From: an uncultured Gammaproteobacteria bacterium
Lineage (GTDB): Bacteria; Pseudomonadota; Gammaproteobacteria; Arenicellales; Poriferihabitantaceae
Assembly: GCA_938021685.1 (NCBI GenBank)
Contig: CALIFM010000020.1
Span: 1 to 8,542, forward strand
Length of the DNA: 8,542 nt
Direction: 5' to 3'
In this document: in pieces, positions 1 through 4,706 of the stretch
Numbering within the stretch: the first letter of the stretch is position 1
Layout of the letters: each line of letters begins with the position of its first letter
The notes under the pieces: generated by a model
What the model was told of the DNA's origin: nothing
Databases searched by the model: none
What the model saw: only the letters and a program-made list of their open reading frames with translations
Made by a program: the position numbers and the translations under genes

Positions 1-360
1 GGCACCCCTGCGCTGGGATTGATCAAAGGGCAGGTCAAGCGTTTTCCTGCTAACATGACTGATGATGATCATGCCCTGAAAATCCCTCAAATGGGTTGGA
101 ACCAAGTTTGGCAATCTGCTAAGCACCCTTTGTGGCAAGGTATTGAGGACGGTGCACGGTTTTATTTTGCTAATAGTTATTATGGCCGTTGTGACGATGC
201 GAGTAACGAAGCAGGAACTGGGCATTATGGTGTGGATTTTTGCGCCGCAGTAATGCAAGACAATTTATTTGCGGTGCAATTTCACCCTGAAAAAAGCCAA
301 ACAGCAGGCCTGCAACTACTGCGTAACTTTGTTCAATGGCAACCAGAGAAGAATGCTTGA
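1..360 (+). CDS. hisH: Imidazole glycerol phosphate synthase glutaminase subunit HisH, C-terminal part (5' end outside window)
   Basis: HisH is the class I glutamine amidotransferase that releases ammonia from glutamine and passes it to HisF, step five of histidine synthesis in the cytoplasm. The reading frame is open from base 1 and 119 codons are visible, out of about 205-215 in the family. The fragment contains the conserved PQMGWN segment and the QFHPEKS motif, whose His (283-285) and Glu (289-291) complete the Cys-His-Glu catalytic triad. The catalytic Cys lies upstream of the window. The C-terminal LQLLRNF helix is normal and the end looks complete. A TTG at 19 could be read as a start, but it lies inside the conserved domain, so the gene simply runs off the window edge. 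hisA follows after 21 bp and hisF, its obligate partner, comes next but one. The family call is very secure. Confidence 0.95.
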   Translation, partial: GTPALGLIKGQVKRFPANMTDDDHALKIPQMGWNQVWQSAKHPLWQGIEDGARFYFANSYYGRCDDASNEAGTGHYGVDFCAAVMQDNLFAVQFHPEKSQTAGLQLLRNFVQWQPEKNA

Positions 361-381
361 TCTAAATTTGACCGACTTATT

Positions 382-1146
382 ATGTTACTGATTCCAGCGA
401 TTGATTTAATTAACGGTGAATGCGTCCGCCTGCGGCAAGGTGATTATAATGATTCAACTGTGTTTTCGTCTGATCCGCTGGCGGTGGCCGCGCGTTGGGT
501 CAATGAAGGCGCGCGTCGGCTGCATATTGTGGATCTAGACGGTGCCAAGGCAGGTGCCCCCATCAATGCGCAGATTGTTAAGCAAATTTGTGCACAATTT
601 CCGGATTTGCCCGTACAAATTGGCGGCGGTATTCGTAACCGTGAAACGGTGGAAGCGTATTTAGATGCTGGGGTTAGCTATGTGATTATCGGCACCAAGG
701 CGGTGCAAGAGCCTGAGTTTATCAAGCAATTATGCCAAGAGTTCGGCGGCAAGCACGTCATTGTGGGCTTAGATGCTAAAGGTGACCAAGTGGCGACCGA
801 AGGTTGGTTGCAAGAGTCGGGCCTTGATTTGATTGAGCTTGCTAAGCGATTTGTGAATGATGGCATTAGCTCAATCATTTACACCGATATTGCTCGTGAT
901 GGCATGCTTCAAGGCGCCAATGCCAGCAATACCCATCGTTTGGCGAGTGCTGTACCGATTCCTGTTATTGCCGCTGGTGGTGTGCATCAGTTAAGTGATT
1001 TGGAACAATTAGCAGTGGCGACCGAAGGTCGCTTAGCGGGGGCAATTACGGGGCGAGCGATTTATGAAGGTACGCTGGACTTTGCTGCTGGTCAGTCTTT
1101 GCTGGATGCTTTTACGAATGTCAAGAACGCTGAGGAACAAGACTAA
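382..1146 (+). CDS. hisA: ProFAR isomerase HisA, (beta/alpha)8 barrel
   Basis: HisA carries out the Amadori rearrangement of ProFAR to PRFAR, the substrate of HisF/HisH. The 254-residue product has the usual family length and begins with the canonical MLLIPAIDL, which fixes the start. Catalytic Asp8 (PAID) and Asp131 (VGLDAK) are both present. The duplicated phosphate-binding sites of the half-barrel repeat are visible as GGGIR at about 81-85 and AAGGV with AITGRA at about 197-226. TDIARDGML (168-176) is the conserved strand-6 region. No clear Shine-Dalgarno sequence lies in the 21 bp after hisH, so translation may depend on coupling with the upstream gene. The stop codon overlaps the hisF start by one base. 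Nothing is missing or unusual, and HisF is the only close relative it could be confused with. Confidence 0.97.
   Translation: MLLIPAIDLINGECVRLRQGDYNDSTVFSSDPLAVAARWVNEGARRLHIVDLDGAKAGAPINAQIVKQICAQFPDLPVQIGGGIRNRETVEAYLDAGVSYVIIGTKAVQEPEFIKQLCQEFGGKHVIVGLDAKGDQVATEGWLQESGLDLIELAKRFVNDGISSIIYTDIARDGMLQGANASNTHRLASAVPIPVIAAGGVHQLSDLEQLAVATEGRLAGAITGRAIYEGTLDFAAGQSLLDAFTNVKNAEEQD
1132..1137 (+). promoter_or_regulatory. Ribosome binding site of hisF inside the 3' end of hisA
   Basis: GAGGAA lies 8 bases before the ATG at 1146. The start overlaps the hisA stop (TAATG), so the site supports coupled initiation at this exact codon. Confidence 0.7.
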
Positions 1147-1919
1147 TGGGTTTGGCGCGCCGTATAATTCCTTGCTTAGATGTCGACGCGGGTCGCGTAG
1201 TCAAGGGTGTGCAGTTTGTTGATATTCGTGATGCGGGCGACCCTGTGGAGGTGGCTAAACGTTATGACGAGCAAGGCGCAGATGAAATTACCTTTTTGGA
1301 TATCACTGCAAGCTCGGACGATCGTGCCACCATGGTGGGTACGGTGCGGCAAGTGGCCAGCGAAGTCTTTATTCCGCTAACAGTAGGTGGTGGCATTCGT
1401 GAGCTGGACGATATTCATCGTATGTTGCATGCGGGGGCTGATAAGATTGGTATCAATACCACAGCGGTTTTTAAGCCAGAGTTCGTTAGCGAGGCCAGTC
1501 AACATTTTGGCAATCAATGCATTGTGGTCTCGATTGATGCCAAAACGGTATCTGCCACCGATGAAGTGCCGCGCTGGGAGATTTTTACTCACGGTGGGCG
1601 TAAGCCTACGGGGCTTGATGCAGTTGACTGGGCAAAAAAAATGCAGGATAACGGCGCGGGGGAAATCTTATTGACTAGTATGGACAAAGACGGCACTCAA
1701 AGTGGGTTTAATTTGGCGTTAACTCGTGCAATTGTTGACGCGGTGAGTATTCCAGTGATTGCCTCTGGTGGGGTGGGCAACTTAGACCATCTAGTGGACG
1801 GCGTAAAAATTGGCGGGGCAGATGCAGTATTGGCTGCAAGCATTTTTCACTTTGGTCAGCATACTGTAGGTGAAGCGAAGCGTCACATGCAGGCGGCGGG
1901 TATAGAGGTGCGTTTATAA
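1146..1919 (+). CDS. hisF: Imidazole glycerol phosphate synthase cyclase subunit HisF
   Basis: HisF uses ammonia from HisH to convert PRFAR into imidazole glycerol phosphate and AICAR, linking histidine and purine synthesis. The product is 257 residues, normal for this (beta/alpha)8 barrel. The start MGLARRIIPCLDVD is canonical. The two catalytic aspartates are visible at Asp12 (CLDVD) and Asp131 (SIDAK). Phosphate-binding loops are GGGIR at about 81-85 and SGGVG at 207-211. LLTSMDKDGT (175-184) is the strand-6 signature that separates HisF from HisA. The ATG overlaps the hisA stop by one base and is preceded by GAGGAA. The stop overlaps a possible hisI start in the same way. A run of eight A residues near 1634-1641 encodes part of AKKM without breaking the frame. 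Confidence 0.97.
   Translation: MGLARRIIPCLDVDAGRVVKGVQFVDIRDAGDPVEVAKRYDEQGADEITFLDITASSDDRATMVGTVRQVASEVFIPLTVGGGIRELDDIHRMLHAGADKIGINTTAVFKPEFVSEASQHFGNQCIVVSIDAKTVSATDEVPRWEIFTHGGRKPTGLDAVDWAKKMQDNGAGEILLTSMDKDGTQSGFNLALTRAIVDAVSIPVIASGGVGNLDHLVDGVKIGGADAVLAASIFHFGQHTVGEAKRHMQAAGIEVRL
1904..1910 (+). promoter_or_regulatory. Ribosome binding site for the upstream hisI start
   Basis: AGAGGTG lies 8 bases before the ATG at 1919, which overlaps the hisF stop in TAATG. It supports coupled initiation there, in competition with a second site at 1946-1950. Confidence 0.5.
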
Positions 1920-2368
1920 TGATAGATGCTAAAGAGCTGAATGTAGAGGGCAGTGCAATGAAAGACAAAGCTTGGCTCGAACAAATTAAATGGACAGCCG
2001 ATGGTCTTGTGCCTGCTATTGCGCAAGAAACACATAGCGGCCAAGTGCTGATGATGGCCTGGATGAATCGCGAAGCTTTGGCTCTCACTGTACAAGAGCA
2101 ACGCGCTATTTACTATTCGCGTTCACGCAAAAAATTATGGCGTAAAGGTGAGGAATCAGGACATGTGCAGCACTTAAAAGACCTACGTCTTGATTGCGAT
2201 AATGATGTGATATTGTTACAGGTAGAGCAAGTGGGCGGCATCGCTTGTCACACAGGACGGCATCATTGCTTTTATCAGCAATTTGATAAAGGTGAATGGC
2301 ACGCAGTAGAGCCGGTGCTTAAAAGCAGCGAGCAAATTTATGGTAAAGCTCACTCAAAAGACGATTAA
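1919..2368 (+). CDS. hisI: Phosphoribosyl-AMP cyclohydrolase HisI (start uncertain: 1919 or 1958)
   Basis: HisI opens the purine ring of phosphoribosyl-AMP to give ProFAR, step three of the pathway. Numbered from the ATG at 1919, the product has 149 residues. The SRSRKKLWRKGEESGH signature lies at 67-82. DCDND at 92-96 supplies Asp92, Asp94 and Asp96 for metal binding, and Cys93, Cys110 and Cys117 (GGIACHTGRHHC) are the zinc ligands. It is a stand-alone cyclohydrolase, with no HisE fusion as seen in enterics. Two starts are plausible. The ATG at 1919 overlaps the hisF stop and has AGAGGTG upstream. The ATG at 1958 has GAGGG at 7 bases and gives a 136-residue protein beginning MKDKAWLEQIKW, which fits my memory of the family better. 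The longer frame is given here. The hisE start lies 5 bp beyond the stop. Confidence 0.95.
   Translation: MIDAKELNVEGSAMKDKAWLEQIKWTADGLVPAIAQETHSGQVLMMAWMNREALALTVQEQRAIYYSRSRKKLWRKGEESGHVQHLKDLRLDCDNDVILLQVEQVGGIACHTGRHHCFYQQFDKGEWHAVEPVLKSSEQIYGKAHSKDD
1946..1950 (+). promoter_or_regulatory. Ribosome binding site for the internal hisI start at 1958
   Basis: GAGGG lies 7 bases before the ATG at 1958. Starting there gives MKDKAWLEQIKW, the usual N-terminus of this family, so this may be the main initiation site. Confidence 0.55.
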
Positions 2369-2373
2369 TCAGC

Positions 2374-2700
2374 ATGAACGATAAAGATATCTTATCCAGT
2401 TTAGATGTAGTGATCGAGCAGCGAAAAAATGCATCGCCTGATCAGTCTTATGTGGCCAGCTTGTTTGATAAAGGCCTTGAAGAGATACAAAAAAAAGTAG
2501 GTGAAGAGGCCATTGAAGCCATACTAGCAGCGGAAAAAAGTGATGATAAAGCACTTATTTCTGAGGTTGCGGACTTGTGGTTTCATAGTTTGGTCTTACT
2601 TTCTAGCCGTAAGCTGCTTTCTTCGGCGGTGTTAGATGAGCTAGAACGACGTTTTGGTTTGTCAGGCATTGACGAAAAAGCCGCTCGTAAAGAACTTTGA
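2374..2700 (+). CDS. hisE: Phosphoribosyl-ATP pyrophosphatase HisE
   Basis: HisE removes pyrophosphate from phosphoribosyl-ATP, step two of histidine synthesis, making the substrate of HisI. The 108-residue, all-helical protein belongs to the MazG-like NTP pyrophosphohydrolase fold. The metal-binding pattern is visible: Glu44, Glu45 and Glu48 in KVGEEAIEAI, then Glu64 and Asp67 in SEVADLWFH. SYVASLF and GLEEIQKKVGEE are typical of the family. It begins 5 bp after hisI with no strong Shine-Dalgarno sequence, so it is probably translated by coupling. It is the last his gene here. The following 137 bp are AT-rich with a candidate tat promoter and no convincing terminator, so some read-through into tatABC is possible. 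Confidence 0.95.
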   Translation: MNDKDILSSLDVVIEQRKNASPDQSYVASLFDKGLEEIQKKVGEEAIEAILAAEKSDDKALISEVADLWFHSLVLLSSRKLLSSAVLDELERRFGLSGIDEKAARKEL

Positions 2701-2776
2701 GGTCAACTTTAATAAAATTGGCTTTTGGGAGGTTTCTTTAAAAATTGCATTATTTTAGGCGAATGTTTTTGCTAGA

Positions 2777-2805
2777 TTGTGAGAAAATACACGCCGCGTT
2801 ACAAT
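2777..2805 (+). promoter_or_regulatory. Candidate sigma-70 promoter for tatABC
   Basis: TTGTGA (2777-2782, 4 of 6 to consensus) and TACAAT (2800-2805, 5 of 6) are separated by exactly 17 bp. Transcription would begin near 2812, giving a leader of about 26 bases before the tatA ATG. It lies in the 137-bp AT-rich gap after hisE, the only sizeable gap between the his and tat genes. This is a sequence match only. Confidence 0.5.
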
Positions 2806-2826
2806 GCACTAGTTAATTATTCATTA

Positions 2827-2831
2827 GAGGG
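2827..2831 (+). promoter_or_regulatory. Ribosome binding site of tatA
   Basis: GAGGG lies 6 bases before the ATG at 2838. It is the best ribosome site among the three tat starts given here, which fits the need for TatA in excess. Confidence 0.65.
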
Positions 2832-2837
2832 TATATC

Positions 2838-3155
2838 ATGGGTTTAGGTGGAATTAGCATCTGGCAGTTAGTCATTATTTTGGTGATCGTAGTTTTAATT
2901 TTTGGCACTAAGAAGCTAAAAAATATGGGCGGTGATATTGGCGGTGCAGTAAAAAACTTCAAGTCTGCTGTTAAGGAAGAAAAAGACGGCGTAGAAGATG
3001 AAGCAGGCGAGGTGGCTGATGACGCACAAGATGCGGTTGAAGACTTGGCCGATGACGCTGAAGAAAAGGCTGCAGCAACGAAAGAAAAAGTTGCTAAGAA
3101 GAAAGTAGCAAAAAAGAAAACCACTAAAAAGAAGGCTGCTTCTAAAAAGGCTTAA
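2838..3155 (+). CDS. tatA: Sec-independent translocase subunit TatA with acidic-then-lysine-rich tail
   Basis: TatA forms the oligomers that let folded twin-arginine proteins cross the inner membrane after TatBC recognises them. The 105-residue protein has a short periplasmic N-terminus (MGLGGIS), one membrane helix at about 6-22, the conserved Phe-Gly hinge at 22-23 (IFGTKKL) and an amphipathic helix at about 26-44 containing Phe41. This is a textbook TatA core. The rest is unusual: residues 47-76 are rich in Asp and Glu, and residues 82-105 hold 13 lysines arranged as KKKVAKKKTTKKK. It is followed after 104 bp by tatB, with a long palindrome between them. The acidic-to-basic order resembles the TatB tail. 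TatA rather than TatE or TatB is inferred from gene order and the absence of the TatB GPERLP hinge. Confidence 0.95.
   Translation: MGLGGISIWQLVIILVIVVLIFGTKKLKNMGGDIGGAVKNFKSAVKEEKDGVEDEAGEVADDAQDAVEDLADDAEEKAAATKEKVAKKKVAKKKTTKKKAASKKA
3078..3152 (+). repeat. Low-complexity lysine-codon repeat in the tatA 3' end
   Basis: Codons 81-105 of tatA are mostly AAA/AAG, encoding KKK blocks separated by VA, TT or AA. Two stretches recur exactly in the tatB tail: AAGAAAGTAGC (3100-3110 and 3668-3678) and ACTAAAAAGAAG (3123-3134 and 3647-3658). Confidence 0.7.
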
Positions 3156-3180
3156 GCTTAATTAGAGGCAAAACTTGAAA

Positions 3181-3226
3181 CCATGTTGCGTGCTTAGTAA
3201 CTCATTACTAAGGCGCGCTACCATGG
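3181..3226. repeat. Long imperfect palindrome / hairpin between tatA and tatB
   Basis: The core is CTTAGTAA-CTCA-TTACTAAG (3193-3212), an 8-bp perfect stem with a 4-base loop. One bulged G (3213) lets GCGTG (3188-3192) pair with CGCGC (3214-3218), including one G-U pair. Beyond a T-T mismatch, CCATG (3181-3185) pairs with CATGG (3222-3226, allowing a bulged C). The whole forms roughly 19 pairs over 46 bases. It lies 26 bases after the tatA stop and 34 bases before the tatB start. No run of T follows, so it does not look like a standard intrinsic terminator. Possible roles are protection of the tatA mRNA 3' end, an RNase processing site, or a DNA-level protein binding site. Confidence 0.7.
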
Positions 3227-3259
3227 CCTGCAAATAAATTAAGGCGTAGAGCATAAGAC

Positions 3260-3745
3260 GTGTTTACTGATATCGGCTTTTGGGAAATGGCGGTCATTGG
3301 CGTAATGGCTTTGATCGTGCTAGGCCCTGAACGCTTACCAGGCGCTGCGCGCTCGGTCGGGCAATGGGTGGGTAAGGCGCGACGTATGATGACCGAAATG
3401 AAGCGTGATATCAAAGCTGAATTGGACACTTCGGAGCTTGATGCCTTAAAAGATATTCGCGATGACCTTAAAGACGCGGGTAAATCTATTAAATCACAGG
3501 TGGCTGCAGCAGATAGCCACCTTAGAAGCACTGTTAAAGACGACTCTGATGTTGACGATGCCATAGACGAGGCCATAGACGAGACTTTAGATGATGAAGC
3601 GCCTAAGCCTGCGCTCCAAAAAGCAACAGCGCGTAAGAAGCCAGCAACTAAAAAGAAGACAACTAAAAAGAAAGTAGCGAAGAAAGCGACTAAGAAGAAG
3701 GTCGCTAAAAAATCGCCTTCTAAAGCTTCTAGTAAAACAAGCTAA
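3260..3745 (+). CDS. tatB: Sec-independent translocase subunit TatB with lysine-rich tail (GTG start)
   Basis: TatB sits with TatC in the receptor that binds twin-arginine signal peptides. The 161-residue product starts MFTDIGFWE, one residue longer than the common MFDIGF, so the family Glu is Glu9 here. One membrane helix spans about 7-21, followed by the TatB hallmark LGPERLPGAAR (21-31) and an amphipathic helix rich in Arg/Lys and Met (34-52). Residues 94-113 are acidic and contain a duplicated AIDE. Residues 121-161 carry 18 lysines and one arginine with no acidic residue. The GTG start is chosen because it restores the family N-terminus. Upstream there is only a three-base GAG (3249-3251) as ribosome site, so expression is probably low compared with tatA. 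tatC follows after 29 bp. Confidence 0.94.
   Translation: MFTDIGFWEMAVIGVMALIVLGPERLPGAARSVGQWVGKARRMMTEMKRDIKAELDTSELDALKDIRDDLKDAGKSIKSQVAAADSHLRSTVKDDSDVDDAIDEAIDETLDDEAPKPALQKATARKKPATKKKTTKKKVAKKATKKKVAKKSPSKASSKTS
3560..3583 (+). repeat. 12-bp tandem duplication inside tatB
   Basis: GCCATAGACGAG occurs twice without a gap (3560-3571 and 3572-3583). It keeps the frame and encodes AIDE twice in the acidic linker. It looks like a recent slippage duplication. Confidence 0.85.
3623..3742 (+). repeat. Low-complexity lysine-codon repeat in the tatB 3' end
   Basis: Codons 122-161 of tatB repeat ATKKK, TTKKK and KKVAKK motifs in AAA/AAG-rich sequence, similar to the tatA tail in wording and partly identical at DNA level. 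Confidence 0.7.
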
Positions 3746-3774
3746 CGTTTGGGCAAATTGCAATATTCAATAAA

Positions 3775-4608
3775 ATGGTACTGAATACCGAAGAAGGTTC
3801 TTTAATGTCGCACTTGCTAGAGTTGCGTGATCGTATACTGCGTATTGTGGGAGTGATTTTTATCATCTTTATTCCATGCGCAATTTTTGCTGGGGACCTG
3901 TACGAGGTATTAGCTAAGCCCTTGATCAATTCGTTGCCGCAAGGCACTTCTATGATAGCCACCGAGCCGCATGCGCCGTTTTTCGTGCCGTTTAAGTTCG
4001 CTATCGCAGTGGCCTTTGCCATTTCCGTTCCGCACACTTTGTATCAGATCTGGGCTTTTGTCGCGCCGGGCTTATACAAACACGAAAAGCGCATTGCCTG
4101 GCCGATGGTGGTGTCCAGCACTTTACTATTTTATTTGGGTATTTTATTTGCCTATTTTGTAGTGTTTCCATTGGTGTTTGGTTTTTTTGCAGGTATCGAA
4201 ATAGAAGATGTGTCGATGATGACAGACATTGGTTCCTATTTAAGCTTTGTGCTGAAGTTGTTTTTTGCTTTTGGTATTGCTTTTGAAGTTCCCGTAGCCA
4301 CGGTGTTGATGGTCAAGATGGGTGCGACTACGCCTGAAAAGCTGGCTGAAAAACGGCCTTACATTATCATTGCTGCGTTCATAATGGGCATGCTGTTAAC
4401 CCCGCCTGACATCATATCGCAAACCTTATTAGCTATCCCTGTATGGTTATTATTTGAATTGGGGTTATTAGCTTCTAAATACTGGAAGCCTAAGGGCAAA
4501 GAAGAATCAGATTCGTTAGAAGAAGATGACTTTGATGCGGATGAGGAAATGGCTAAAGCTGAAAAGCAAATCTCATCTTTAGATTCAAAATCTGATCCCA
4601 GCCCATAA
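3775..4608 (+). CDS. tatC: Sec-independent translocase subunit TatC with acidic C-terminal tail
   Basis: TatC is the six-helix inner-membrane core that binds the twin-arginine motif and recruits TatB and TatA. The 277-residue product has the N-terminal HLLELRDR motif (13-20) and the cytoplasmic loop YQIWAFVAPGLYKHEKR (90-106). Residues matching E. coli Phe94, Glu103, Glu170 and Asp211 are seen at 95, 104, 171 and 212. LLTPPDIISQTLLAIP (207-222) is the family signature near helices five and six. After the last helix, residues 241-277 hold 14 acidic and 4 lysine residues, longer than the short E. coli tail. The ATG at 3775 gives the usual ten residues before the HL-ELR motif but has no ribosome site. 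An internal ATG at 3805 has AAGAAGG 7 bases upstream and would remove them. A hairpin follows the stop. Confidence 0.96.
   Translation: MVLNTEEGSLMSHLLELRDRILRIVGVIFIIFIPCAIFAGDLYEVLAKPLINSLPQGTSMIATEPHAPFFVPFKFAIAVAFAISVPHTLYQIWAFVAPGLYKHEKRIAWPMVVSSTLLFYLGILFAYFVVFPLVFGFFAGIEIEDVSMMTDIGSYLSFVLKLFFAFGIAFEVPVATVLMVKMGATTPEKLAEKRPYIIIAAFIMGMLLTPPDIISQTLLAIPVWLLFELGLLASKYWKPKGKEESDSLEEDDFDADEEMAKAEKQISSLDSKSDPSP
3791..3797 (+). promoter_or_regulatory. Possible ribosome binding site for an internal tatC start at 3805
   Basis: AAGAAGG lies 7 bases before an in-frame ATG at 3805 (Met11). The upstream ATG at 3775 has no comparable site. The motif is also ordinary coding sequence for Glu-Glu-Gly, so it may be chance. 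Confidence 0.35.
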
Positions 4609-4619
4609 TTTCTAAATTC

Positions 4620-4638
4620 AACCCTTGACTAGGGTTTT
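4620..4638 (+). terminator. Weak candidate terminator after tatC
   Basis: AACCCT and AGGGTT (4620-4625 and 4631-4636) form a 6-bp stem around a 5-base loop, followed by only two further T residues. It starts 11 bases after the tatC stop. The short stem and short T run make it weak. A possible -35 box overlaps it. Confidence 0.4.
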
Positions 4639-4653
4639 GCAAATCTATCTAGT
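4625..4653 (+). promoter_or_regulatory. Candidate promoter of the DUF255 gene
   Basis: TTGACT (4625-4630, 5 of 6) and TCTAGT (4648-4653, 4 of 6) are 17 bp apart. Initiation near 4660 would leave a leader of about 47 bases. The -35 box occupies the loop of the preceding hairpin. Confidence 0.4.
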
Positions 4654-4668
4654 AATTTGAGTACCTCG

Positions 4669-4686
4669 TGCTGAACTAAATCAGCA
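4669..4686 (+). repeat. Small perfect hairpin in the DUF255 leader
   Basis: TGCTGA and TCAGCA flank a 6-base loop (ACTAAA), ending 20 bases before the ATG at 4707. It would lie in the leader RNA if the promoter at 4625-4653 is used. A 6-bp stem can occur by chance. Confidence 0.35.
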
Positions 4687-4706
4687 AGCTTAAGTCTGAT
4701 CGTTGC

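Noticed and set aside
1634..1641. Run of eight A residues in hisF, with similar runs in hisE and the DUF255 gene, as phase-variable tracts
   Set aside because: They encode ordinary Lys-Lys pairs in intact genes, two of them constant housekeeping genes, and such runs are common at this base composition.
2813..3124. 103-codon open frame on the minus strand opposite tatA
   Set aside because: Its low-complexity Ser/Ala/Phe product is the antisense of the charged TatA tail, and TatA is clearly the real gene.
3208..3576. 122-codon open frame on the minus strand opposite tatB
   Set aside because: Antisense of the TatB coding region with no recognisable domain or ribosome site.
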